From assembly GCA_945870085.1 (NCBI GenBank), contig CAMBQX010000063.1:1-9154 (forward strand): 9,154 nucleotides of DNA, in the 5' to 3' direction. Below the pieces are notes generated by a model, which was given only the letters and a program-made list of their open reading frames with translations, ran no database searches and was not told where the DNA came from. Source of the DNA: Bifidobacterium breve (GTDB taxonomy: Bacteria > Actinomycetota > Actinomycetes > S36-B12). Shown here piece by piece: positions 1-6,300 of the stretch (position 1 is the first letter of the stretch; every line of letters starts with the position of its first letter). A program made the position numbers and the translations under genes.

Positions 1-178
1 TCGGCAAATCCGGGTAGGCCGCGCGGACGGACGCAATTGTGGTGGTAACCGGCACCTGAACCGGGTAGGCCTCTATCCCAGCTACACCCAGCCGATCGCA
101 CTTATCGCGCCTGATCCGCATTTGCTCGGGCAGATCGACCTCGGGGCCCAGTTCTTGGTCGGTTCTTTCGGTGGCCAT
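1..178 (-). CDS. lysS: Lysyl-tRNA synthetase, class II, N-terminal fragment (cut by window edge)
   Basis: Charges tRNA-Lys with lysine using ATP in the cytoplasm. Only the first 59 codons are present, reading from an ATG at 178 leftwards off the window edge. The translation has a short variable head followed by DLPEQMRIRRDKCDRL, then GIEAYPVQVP and TTTIASVRAAYPDL. This matches the start of actinobacterial class II LysS, just before the anticodon-binding OB fold. The catalytic domain lies outside the window. The start has little Shine-Dalgarno character (CCTTGGGTCCC precedes it), whereas a small ORF with a strong Shine-Dalgarno ends 11 nt upstream, so translation may be coupled. Finding lysS next to coaX fits the usual actinobacterial order, except that a divergent HAD gene lies between them here. 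The family call is from motif recognition in a short fragment. Confidence 0.85.
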   Translation of the reverse strand, partial: MATERTDQELGPEVDLPEQMRIRRDKCDRLGVAGIEAYPVQVPVTTTIASVRAAYPDLP

Positions 179-189
179 GGGACCCAAGG

Positions 190-267
190 CTATCTGGCTA
201 TCCCAATAAGATGGCGAAGCGCTGGGTCGCGCCAACGAATAGGTTGGTCTGGGCTGCGACGACGCAT
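190..267 (-). CDS. Possible 25-residue leader ORF upstream of lysS
   Basis: This small ORF has an ATG at 267 preceded by AAGAGGAGTTCCC, the strongest Shine-Dalgarno-like sequence in the lysS upstream region, about 5 nt from the start. It encodes 25 residues beginning MRRRSPDQPIRW, with seven arginines and no lysine, and ends with TAG 11 nt before the lysS ATG. It is not in frame with lysS. It could be a translated leader whose termination feeds reinitiation at lysS, a small independent peptide, or chance. It is not a lysine-rich attenuator peptide. I recognise no family. The Shine-Dalgarno and spacing are seen directly; the role is inference. Confidence 0.4.
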   Translation of the reverse strand: MRRRSPDQPIRWRDPALRHLIGIAR

Positions 268-346
268 GGGAACTCCTCTTATGCAGCGCCACCACGGTCG
301 CATAAAACAAAGGGCCCGATCATGCGTGACCTTTGTCCTATTCCCT

Positions 347-352
347 TATGGT
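347..352 (+). promoter_or_regulatory. Candidate -10 box for a leaderless HAD hydrolase mRNA
   Basis: TATGGT lies 6 nt before the ATG at 359. A transcript starting about 7 nt after this box would begin on the start codon itself. No Shine-Dalgarno precedes that ATG, which fits a leaderless mRNA as is common in actinobacteria. No good -35 box is visible. Confidence 0.35.
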
Positions 353-358
353 CTACCT

Positions 359-1036
359 ATGCCGCTCGTTACTTACCCGCCGATCCGGGCGGTCATCTTC
401 GATATTCATTCAACGCTAATCGATCAAGGCTCAGCCGCCCAATGGTTGGAAGCCGCACTCCGGTCCACCCCACACAATTTGACTAACCTAGAACGCACTG
501 AGTTAACCGATTTCCTTGACCTAATCTGGGAAGGCGCTCGGATAAGTGACCCACAGAGCCTGCGCGACCTCTCATTCGCCGATCATGAAAGAATTTTTCA
601 CGAACTGCTGCAAGCTGGGCCTGGGGTTGACCAAACACTCGCAGTATCCCTTTATGAGGTAATGCTCGATGTCTGGAAAGCCTATGACGACGCCGTGCCA
701 ACCTTGTGTGCCCTGAAAAACGCAGGGATAAAGATCTGCCTACTTTCAAACGCTGGCGTACCCATTCGAGACGTACTTGACCGTGATGGCATCACACCTT
801 TAGTTGATGCGGTAGTGCTCTCCTACGAGGTCGGTTTCGTGAAACCAGATCCGCGCATCTTCAGCGCAGCCCTTGCCGCCATTGAATGCGAGCCAACAGA
901 GGCATTAATGGTTGGCGATAGTGGACGCGATGACACCGGTGGCGCTGGGCTTGGGCTCCGCACCCTCATCCTCCCGCGCACCCGGGGTCCGGTGCACGGG
1001 CTAGCGGCAGTTACCCAACTGGTGATGGGTAACTAA
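359..1036 (+). CDS. HAD-superfamily hydrolase (haloacid dehalogenase-like)
   Basis: A 225-residue HAD-fold protein, probably a small-molecule phosphatase; the substrate is unknown. Motif I is VIFDIHSTLID (Asp15 the expected nucleophile), motif II is ICLLSN (Ser130), motif III is Lys162 in GFVKPDPRIF, and motif IV is MVGDSGRDD (Asp187, Asp191/192). A helical cap of about 90 residues follows motif I. The usual second Asp of motif I, the general acid/base two residues after the nucleophile, is His17 here, so phosphatase chemistry may be altered. The open frame extends upstream to 122 but that part runs antisense across lysS and has no HAD similarity, so I chose the ATG at 359, ten residues before the first beta strand; an in-frame GTG at 326 is the alternative. 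It is divergent from lysS and convergent with coaX, so it is probably transcribed alone. Confidence 0.85.
   Translation: MPLVTYPPIRAVIFDIHSTLIDQGSAAQWLEAALRSTPHNLTNLERTELTDFLDLIWEGARISDPQSLRDLSFADHERIFHELLQAGPGVDQTLAVSLYEVMLDVWKAYDDAVPTLCALKNAGIKICLLSNAGVPIRDVLDRDGITPLVDAVVLSYEVGFVKPDPRIFSAALAAIECEPTEALMVGDSGRDDTGGAGLGLRTLILPRTRGPVHGLAAVTQLVMGN
1009..1034. repeat. Inverted repeat at the HAD stop codon, possible terminator stem
   Basis: AGTTACCCA and TGGGTAACT form a perfect 9-bp stem around an 8-nt loop, spanning the last codons and the first base of the stop codon of the HAD gene. No T tract follows on either strand, so it is not a classic intrinsic terminator. It lies in the convergent zone with coaX, where a two-way stop for RNA polymerase would make sense. 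The stem is seen directly; the function is a guess. Confidence 0.35.
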
Positions 1037-1178
1037 AGCCGTTTGCGGCAGTGGTAGTTAGCTCGCACTCGGCGACGGCGCTGCCGATGCTGGTGCAGTG
1101 GCCGACGGAGCCGAGGACGGTCCCGTCGAAGTAGCCGGCGCCGCAGATTAAGACGCGAGCCAGGGGCCCACTACCCCA
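1037..1178. other. Convergent intergenic gap with a 3-periodic low-complexity block
   Basis: This is the 142-bp gap between the HAD and coaX stop codons. About 1062-1147 shows strong three-base periodicity. On the minus strand one frame reads as a Pro/Ala/Ser/Thr tail (starting SAAPATSTGPSSAPS, ending at a TAA at 1058-1060). On the plus strand the complementary frame reads as Gly/Ala/Asp-rich codons nearly all starting with G, ending at a TAA at 1149-1151. The PAST frame has no start codon and an upstream TAA at 1148-1150; the plus frame follows a TAG and has only an internal GTG at 1098. No complete gene is supported. It looks like the remnant of a repetitive protein tail or non-coding drift. 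The coaX frame is also open for 55 codons beyond its TGA. Confidence 0.4.
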
Positions 1179-1934
1179 TCACAGATTCTTTTCGAACACC
1201 AACCGCAGGCCAATCAAGGTTAAATCAGGTTCGTGATGGGTAATTGTGCGCGACTCGGGCACCACAATCGGAGCCAGCCCACCAGTTGCCACAACCGCGG
1301 TCAACTCATCAAGTTCCTCGCGAATACGATCCACTAGACCATCAACTTGACCCGCGAACCCGTAAAGAGCACCCGACTGCAGCGCTTCTACCGTGTTCTT
1401 GCCAATTGGTGAGCGCGGGCGCACCAATTCAACCTTGCGCAATTGCGCAGCACGCTGGGCGAGGGCATCAAGGGATATCTCGATACCGGGAGCGAGTGCA
1501 CCACCCAGAAACTCACCTTTCGCTGAAACAACATCAAGGTTTGTTGAGGTGCCGAAGTCAACAACAATGCACGGGCCACCAAATAAATGGTGAGCCGCCA
1601 AAGTGTTAACAATGCGGTCAGCGCCAACCTCTTTTGGGTTATCCGTCAAAATCGGGACTCCGGTCTTAATGCCAGGTTCGATGATGATGGTTGGGATACC
1701 GTTGTAATAACGATCGAGCATTAGGCGCATCTCACTCAGCACCGCCGGCACCGTGCTACATAGTGCTATGCCGGTCACTTTCGACTGGCCCTCGAGCAAG
1801 CCCCGGTAGGTAAGCACTAATTCATCAGCGGTGGTGCGGCCATCGGTCTTAATTCGCCAGGAAGCCGTCAGGTGATCACCGTCGAACAACCCTAGAACCG
1901 TGTTGGTATTACCAACATCAATGGCGAGCAGCAC
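1179..1934 (-). CDS. coaX: Type III pantothenate kinase
   Basis: Phosphorylates pantothenate to 4'-phosphopantothenate, the first step of CoA synthesis from the vitamin, in the cytoplasm. The 251-residue protein has the normal family length and the ASKHA-type kinase signature: an N-terminal phosphate loop with Asp6 in AIDVGNTNT, EVGADRIVN with the likely catalytic Asp106, the DFGTST loop (Asp126, monovalent cation/nucleotide region), then GEFLGGALAPG and ATGGLAP near the C-terminus. The start is GTG at 1934, directly after the nadC TAA with no spacer. A strong AGGAGG lies 5 nt upstream inside the last nadC codons, so translation is coupled to nadC. It is the last gene of the DUF2520-panC-nadB-nadC-coaX operon and provides the kinase acting directly on the PanC product. 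Type I and II pantothenate kinases are excluded by the motifs. Confidence 0.96.
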   Translation of the reverse strand: MLLAIDVGNTNTVLGLFDGDHLTASWRIKTDGRTTADELVLTYRGLLEGQSKVTGIALCSTVPAVLSEMRLMLDRYYNGIPTIIIEPGIKTGVPILTDNPKEVGADRIVNTLAAHHLFGGPCIVVDFGTSTNLDVVSAKGEFLGGALAPGIEISLDALAQRAAQLRKVELVRPRSPIGKNTVEALQSGALYGFAGQVDGLVDRIREELDELTAVVATGGLAPIVVPESRTITHHEPDLTLIGLRLVFEKNL

Positions 1935-2813
1935 TTAGGCCTCCTGCCGTAAGTCAGCGCCGATATCAAGAACCGGAGCCGAATGAGTCAACGCACCCAC
2001 CGCAAGGTAGTCCACGCCGGTAGCGGCCACCGCGGCAGCCACTTCCAAGCTCAGCCCGCCGGAGGCCTCAAGTTTGGCGCGCCCGCCAGTGCGCTTCACC
2101 GCCTCATGAAGTTGGTCGACGGTGAAGTTATCCAGCAGGACCAAATCGGCACCCGCTTCCAGCACCTCATCAAGTTGTTGAAGTGAGTCGACCTCGACTT
2201 CAACCGGCACCGCGGGGTATTTAGCCCGTACCGCCGCGAAGGCTTCGGCGACACCACCTGCAGCCAGCACATGGTTGTCCTTTACCAAGGCGGCATCAGC
2301 TAGTGACATTCGATGGTTTTGCCCACCGCCACAACGCACCGCGTACTTCTCCAGCGCGCGCATACCCGGCGTGGTCTTGCGGGTATCGCGAACAATCGCA
2401 CCGGTGCCCGCAATCGCCGCTACCCACGCCGCGGTAAGGGTCGAGATGCCACCAAGATGGCCGAGCAGATTAAGTGCGGGGCGTTCGGCCCGCAACAGAT
2501 CGTGGGTCGGGCCGGTTATAGAAATTAGTACGTCGCCACGTTTGACTCGATCACCGTCACCGGCCACGACTTTGATCTCTAGTGCCGGGTTCACACTTTC
2601 GAATACCGCTGCCGCAACCGGGATACCAGCAGCAACACCGGCTTGACGCGCCACCAAATCAAGGGTCGCGCGCTGATCCAGCGGCACCGTGGCAACGGTG
2701 GTTACATCCTCACCCCCGGCTAAATCTTCGTCCAGGGTGAGCTCAATGAGTTTGTTCACCGCAACCGGATCGAGCCCAGCGGCATTTAGCGCCGCGACAG
2801 TTGAATCACTCAT
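1935..2813 (-). CDS. nadC: Nicotinate-nucleotide pyrophosphorylase (quinolinate phosphoribosyltransferase)
   Basis: Converts quinolinate and PRPP to nicotinate mononucleotide, CO2 and pyrophosphate, the step at which de novo NAD synthesis joins the salvage route. The 292-residue protein has the expected length and all family hallmarks: ERPALNLLGHLGGIST (about 110-125), DTRKTTPG (143-150), EKYAVRCGGG (155-164), NHR (166-168), KDNH (178-181), VEVEVDS, VLLDNF and EASGG. These supply the basic pocket for the quinolinate carboxylates and the PRPP site of the beta/alpha barrel. The ATG at 2813 overlaps the nadB stop in an ATGA, and coaX begins immediately after the nadC TAA, so all three are translationally coupled. 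Only weak Shine-Dalgarno character (GGTGG) precedes the start. Nothing in the sequence looks damaged. Confidence 0.97.
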   Translation of the reverse strand: MSDSTVAALNAAGLDPVAVNKLIELTLDEDLAGGEDVTTVATVPLDQRATLDLVARQAGVAAGIPVAAAVFESVNPALEIKVVAGDGDRVKRGDVLISITGPTHDLLRAERPALNLLGHLGGISTLTAAWVAAIAGTGAIVRDTRKTTPGMRALEKYAVRCGGGQNHRMSLADAALVKDNHVLAAGGVAEAFAAVRAKYPAVPVEVEVDSLQQLDEVLEAGADLVLLDNFTVDQLHEAVKRTGGRAKLEASGGLSLEVAAAVAATGVDYLAVGALTHSAPVLDIGADLRQEA

Positions 2814-4480
2814 GGCGCCACCGAGTTCGCATCCACGTTAATCCGCCTCGTCTCGAGCTGGCCCCGCTCATTAAGTCGTGAGACTAAACGCACCCGCCAC
2901 TTTTCATCATCACGGTCTGGGTAGTCTTCGCGCCAATGCGAACCGCGGGTCTCTTCGCGGAGCACCGCATGGTGCACCAGCACGCTGGCGAGTGCATGAA
3001 TATTGGTGGTTTCCCAATCTTCAGTGCAGGGCTTAGCCCCATCTTGAGTTTCAAGTGCTGCCAGCTCCTTGGCGGCTGAGTCCAAGGATGCCTTACTGCG
3101 CAACACACCGGCATGTTGATCCATGGTGCGCTGGATATCCCTTCGCACTCTATTAGGCAGCAACTCCTCGGTCACTGAAGTCGACACGGGCTCACGTACG
3201 ACCGGGTGCGCCTGCGCTAGCACATCACCGATGCGGGTAGCGAAAACCAAACCTTCAAGTAGCGAGTTGGACGCCAACCTATTTGCCCCATGAACACCGG
3301 TGCAGGCGACTTCACCACAGGCGAATAGGCCACTGATGGAAGTGCGGCCCCACAGGTCGGTGAGTACCCCACCGGAGGCAAAGTGTTGGGCGGGTGAAAC
3401 CGGGATTAGATCGGTAACTGGATCAATGCCCCGGGTTCGACATGATTCAAGGATCGTCGGGAAGCGGTGAACCCAACGGTCAGCGCCAAGAGCGCGGCCG
3501 TCTAGCCAAACATGGGCCGCACCCGTATCGCGCATACGGCGCATAATCGCTTTAGCCACCACATCACGCGGCGCTAAATCAGCGAGTGGGTGCTCATCCA
3601 CCATGAAACGATTGCCGCCGTTATCAAGTAACACCGCGCCCTCACCGCGCACTGCTTCAGAAACCAGCGGCTGCTGCCCTTGAGCCAATGGCCCAAGCCA
3701 TAACACCGTCGGATGAAACTGCACAAACTCAAGATCAGCGACATCAGCACCCGCGCGCAGTGCTAGTGCAACACCATCGCCCGTGGCGACATACGGATTC
3801 GTGGACTGCAAGAAGACTTGCCCGAAACCACCAGAGGCAAGGACAACACTCGGTGCCAGGGCTGCGCCAATACCGCCCCGCTGCCCGGTGCCAACCACGT
3901 GCAAGGTCACCCCTTGCGCTGCTCCGGTTTCATCCAGGAGCAGGTCAAGTACAAGGGCATTCTCGACGACTTCGATGCCCTGATCAGCGGCAACGGCTGC
4001 GACTAAGGTGCGCGAGACTTCAGCGCCCGTGGCATCGCCGCCGGCGTGGGCGATGCGATCACGAAGGTGGCCACCTTCACGAGTTAGCGAGATTTGACCA
4101 GCAGCATCAAGGTCGAAATGTGCACCGAAAGTGATCAGCTCACGAACTGCATCCGGCCCTTGTGTCACGAGTACCTGCACGGCTTCTTCATTGCACAAGC
4201 CAACCCCGGCAACCAAGGTGTCCTGCAAATGCTCTTGGGGTGAATCGTCTTCGGCCAATGCCGCCGCGATTCCACCTTGAGCCCACCGAGTTGAGCCTTC
4301 ATTAACTTGTGCCTTGGTAACGAGTAGCACCGTTTTGCCTGCGGCCCGTGCATGCAGAGCAGCTGTCAGACCAGCGACCCCTGAGCCCACGACCACCACA
4401 TCGGCGCGCGCGGTCCAGCCAGGTTTATCCGCGCGTAAACGCTGCGTGAGCCGCAAGCTACTCACCCCCAATTCACTCAT
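2810..4480 (-). CDS. nadB: L-aspartate oxidase
   Basis: FAD enzyme oxidising L-aspartate to iminoaspartate, which NadA condenses with dihydroxyacetone phosphate to quinolinate. At 556 residues it fits the family. Visible parts: the dinucleotide motif VVVVGSGVAGLTAAL (Gly32, Gly34, Gly37), STRWAQGGIAAAL (63-75), EFVQFHPT, VSEAVRGEGA, AQHFASGGV, and the FAD/substrate loop CGEVACTGVHGANRLASNS, followed by a helical C-terminal domain of the fumarate reductase flavoprotein type. The open frame continues upstream to 4582, but that stretch overlaps panC and does not resemble NadB, so I place the start at the ATG at 4480. This gives an 8-nt overlap with the panC end (ATGAGTGA). Its stop overlaps nadC by 4 nt. 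nadA is not adjacent, so the quinolinate synthase must be encoded elsewhere. Confidence 0.95.
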   Translation of the reverse strand: MSELGVSSLRLTQRLRADKPGWTARADVVVVGSGVAGLTAALHARAAGKTVLLVTKAQVNEGSTRWAQGGIAAALAEDDSPQEHLQDTLVAGVGLCNEEAVQVLVTQGPDAVRELITFGAHFDLDAAGQISLTREGGHLRDRIAHAGGDATGAEVSRTLVAAVAADQGIEVVENALVLDLLLDETGAAQGVTLHVVGTGQRGGIGAALAPSVVLASGGFGQVFLQSTNPYVATGDGVALALRAGADVADLEFVQFHPTVLWLGPLAQGQQPLVSEAVRGEGAVLLDNGGNRFMVDEHPLADLAPRDVVAKAIMRRMRDTGAAHVWLDGRALGADRWVHRFPTILESCRTRGIDPVTDLIPVSPAQHFASGGVLTDLWGRTSISGLFACGEVACTGVHGANRLASNSLLEGLVFATRIGDVLAQAHPVVREPVSTSVTEELLPNRVRRDIQRTMDQHAGVLRSKASLDSAAKELAALETQDGAKPCTEDWETTNIHALASVLVHHAVLREETRGSHWREDYPDRDDEKWRVRLVSRLNERGQLETRRINVDANSVAP

Positions 4481-5330
4481 GCCGGCGCCCCAAGTCACAG
4501 GGTGCATTATCGAGCAACCTCGTAGCACCAATGCGCACGGCCACCACAACCCGGGCCGGCCCACTAATTGGAGCTGGGCCAAGATCGGGCGCGGTCACCA
4601 CCAAGTAGTCGACTTTTATTTCGGGCTCCTTTGACAGGACTTCCAAGCCCGCCGCAATCGCTGCACCTTGCCCATCTTGCGCAGCAGCAACGGCGGCTTC
4701 AACCGCCTGCGGGATAAGGGCGGCAAAGGCTCGCTCCTGCTCGGACAGATAGCGATTGCGGCTACTTAATGCCAGCCCATCATTTTCGCGCACCGTCGGA
4801 ACAGGTACAACCTGTACAGGTACTTCACGGTCAGCAAACATCCGAGTAACCAGAACTAACTGCTGGTAATCCTTCTCACCGAATGTCGCGAACCGGGCCC
4901 CGGTCAATTGTTGTAATTTGCTAACCACTGTCAGCATGCCGCCGAAATGGCCTGGCCGAGCAGCACCCTCCAAAATCATGCCGAGCGGCCCAGCATCAAG
5001 TATTTCACTCGCGGGCAGTGCCGAAATATCAGCGGTTCCATAAACATCCAGGGCATCAGGGGCGTAGACGATATCGACGCCCTCGGTTTCACACATCTTG
5101 AAATCACTGTCAAGGGTCCGCGGGTATTTCATAAAATCCTCGCCAGCACCAAATTGAGTTGGGTTGACAAATACCGTGACGATTACGGTGCCATCTGAGC
5201 CTACGCGCTCGCGCGCTACCCGCATCAGCTCTGCGTGACCCTCATGTAATGCGCCCATGGTCATCACAACGGCGATTTCACCGTGACACAGCTTGGAGAT
5301 TCCGCGATGGGTTTTAACGAGGATTGTCAT
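4473..5330 (-). CDS. panC: Pantothenate synthetase (pantoate--beta-alanine ligase)
   Basis: Joins pantoate and beta-alanine with ATP hydrolysis to AMP, via pantoyl adenylate, to make pantothenate. The 285-residue protein shows the adenylylation fold of nucleotidyltransferases: MTMGALHEGH (23-32, the HxGH-type ATP motif with His29 and His32), FVNPTQF (54-60), KYPRTLDSD, the substrate segment EGAARPGHFGGMLTVVSKL (121-139), FGEKDYQQL (150-158) and ALSSRN (187-192, the KMSKS-like loop). A Met replaces the Pro common before TMG in many PanC proteins; I recall this in other actinobacteria and do not think it harmful. The ATG at 5330 overlaps the upstream DUF2520 gene in an ATGA and has a strong Shine-Dalgarno (GGGAGGAG). 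The panD and panB partners are not in the window. Confidence 0.97.
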   Translation of the reverse strand: MTILVKTHRGISKLCHGEIAVVMTMGALHEGHAELMRVARERVGSDGTVIVTVFVNPTQFGAGEDFMKYPRTLDSDFKMCETEGVDIVYAPDALDVYGTADISALPASEILDAGPLGMILEGAARPGHFGGMLTVVSKLQQLTGARFATFGEKDYQQLVLVTRMFADREVPVQVVPVPTVRENDGLALSSRNRYLSEQERAFAALIPQAVEAAVAAAQDGQGAAIAAGLEVLSKEPEIKVDYLVVTAPDLGPAPISGPARVVVAVRIGATRLLDNAPCDLGRRHE

Positions 5331-6211
5331 CGCTCCTCCCCCAAGACTTCGAGCAATGGTTCGGCGGCCTGAGGGCTAAGTAACCCGGCGCCCACCGCAC
5401 GGTCTGCGGTTAGTCGTCCCAAAGCTCGATATCCGGCAGCAGCCTGTTCAGAAACCTGAGCGATTACCTCTAGGTGAGCCGCGACCGATGCGGCGTCACC
5501 ACGTGCCACCGGCCCCGTCAACGCCTGATCACCAAGCCGCAAAGCATTATCAAGTGAGGCACTAAGTAGCGGTGCAATGAGTTGCTGCGGGTTCTCAATC
5601 CCCGCTACTTTGAGCAGGTCAACCGTCTGCGCAACCAAGGTGATCAAGTAGTTCGAACCATAAGCAAGTGCCGCGTGATACAGCGCGCGCGAGCCCTCCG
5701 GGACCCAGACTGGGTCACCACCCATTTCAACAGCAAGGGCCTCGGCTATCGGTCGCATCGCTTCGGCAGCTGTAACTCCGAACGGGCAGTCAGCTAACCG
5801 GGCGAGATCAACACTGGTGCCGGTAAATGTCATTATTGGGTGAAGGGCAATTGGCACGGCACCATATTTGGTAACCGGGGCCAAAACTGAAATTCCGTAT
5901 CGTCCGGCAGGATGCACCCAAAACTGCCCTGGGTGCACATTTCCGGTCTCGGCCAGACCCGAAACCAAACTTGGCAATGTGTCATCGGGCACAGCGACAA
6001 GTACCAGATCAACATCCTTGGTGGCCCCGGGCACATCGGTGATCGGTACCCCCGGTAGCAGCGCCTCGGCGCGTAACCTCGACAGATCAGAGACCGCCGA
6101 TACGGCGACGACGTGGTGGCCGGCCCGGCGCAAAGCCGCGCCAAGAACCGCACCGGCGCGACCAGCACCGATAACTCCGATTCTCAGTCGGGGTGGGCCA
6201 GATTCGTTCAC
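5327..6211 (-). CDS. Rossmann-fold protein with DUF2520 C-terminal domain
   Basis: A 294-residue protein of uncertain reaction. The N-terminal half is a dinucleotide-binding Rossmann domain, IGVIGAGRAGAVLG (GxGxxG at Gly15, Gly17, Gly20), with a second strand ending VVAVSAVS and VDLVLVAVPDDTL as in NAD(P)-dependent dehydrogenases. The C-terminal half carries the family markers HPIMTFTG (124-131) and YHAALAYGSN (178-187), then a helical bundle like 6-phosphogluconate dehydrogenase or ketopantoate reductase. It is the first gene of the operon, before panC, a position also held by Rv3603c in Mycobacterium tuberculosis. That suggests a role near pantoate metabolism, but I know of no demonstrated reaction. 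The start is GTG at 6211, with no Shine-Dalgarno and a TACGCT box 6 nt upstream, suggesting leaderless translation. Confidence 0.88.
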   Translation of the reverse strand: MNESGPPRLRIGVIGAGRAGAVLGAALRRAGHHVVAVSAVSDLSRLRAEALLPGVPITDVPGATKDVDLVLVAVPDDTLPSLVSGLAETGNVHPGQFWVHPAGRYGISVLAPVTKYGAVPIALHPIMTFTGTSVDLARLADCPFGVTAAEAMRPIAEALAVEMGGDPVWVPEGSRALYHAALAYGSNYLITLVAQTVDLLKVAGIENPQQLIAPLLSASLDNALRLGDQALTGPVARGDAASVAAHLEVIAQVSEQAAAGYRALGRLTADRAVGAGLLSPQAAEPLLEVLGEER

Positions 6212-6217
6212 AGGGTG

Positions 6218-6223
6218 AGCGTA
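6218..6223 (-). promoter_or_regulatory. Candidate -10 box for the pan-nad operon
   Basis: On the minus strand TACGCT is followed by CACCCT and then the GTG start of the DUF2520 gene. The spacing puts the expected transcription start on the start codon, consistent with a leaderless transcript. No convincing -35 element is visible. Confidence 0.3.
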
Positions 6224-6264
6224 GAGGCAGGGAACAGCCCCGCACTAATCGCGCCCAATCAACC

Positions 6265-6278
6265 GTGTGTGAGCACAC
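6265..6278. promoter_or_regulatory. Short palindrome in the divergent promoter region, possible operator
   Basis: GTGTG and CACAC flank TGAG, a perfect 5-bp inverted repeat, in the 89-bp space between the divergent DUF2520 operon and midA-like gene. It lies just upstream of the TAATCT box proposed for the plus-strand gene, a plausible place for a dimeric regulator. Arms this short could occur by chance. Confidence 0.25.
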
Positions 6279-6286
6279 TTCGACGC

Positions 6287-6292
6287 TAATCT
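6287..6292 (+). promoter_or_regulatory. Candidate -10 box for the midA-nuoD2 pair
   Basis: TAATCT lies 8 nt before the GTG at 6301, the start I prefer for the methyltransferase. No Shine-Dalgarno precedes that GTG, so a leaderless transcript is again likely. No clear -35 box is seen. Confidence 0.35.
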
Positions 6293-6300
6293 GCTTTGTC

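Noticed and set aside
122..358. 79-residue N-terminal extension of the HAD ORF
   Set aside because: It runs antisense to the lysS start and the small leader ORF, has no HAD similarity, and an ATG with leaderless geometry lies at 359.
1058..1147. Gene encoding a Pro/Ala/Ser/Thr-rich protein tail
   Set aside because: There is no start codon in frame and a TAA lies immediately upstream, so no complete gene can be supported.
3688..4134. 148-codon plus-strand ORF rich in Arg, Gln and His
   Set aside because: It is antisense to conserved nadB sequence; its composition is what the complement of that gene would give.
4481..4582. 34-residue N-terminal extension of nadB
   Set aside because: It lies wholly inside panC in another frame and does not look like NadB; the ATG at 4480 gives a normal overlap and length.
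6193..6300. 36-residue N-terminal extension of the MidA-like ORF
   Set aside because: It covers the divergent promoter region and overlaps the DUF2520 start; the family similarity begins just after GTG 6301.
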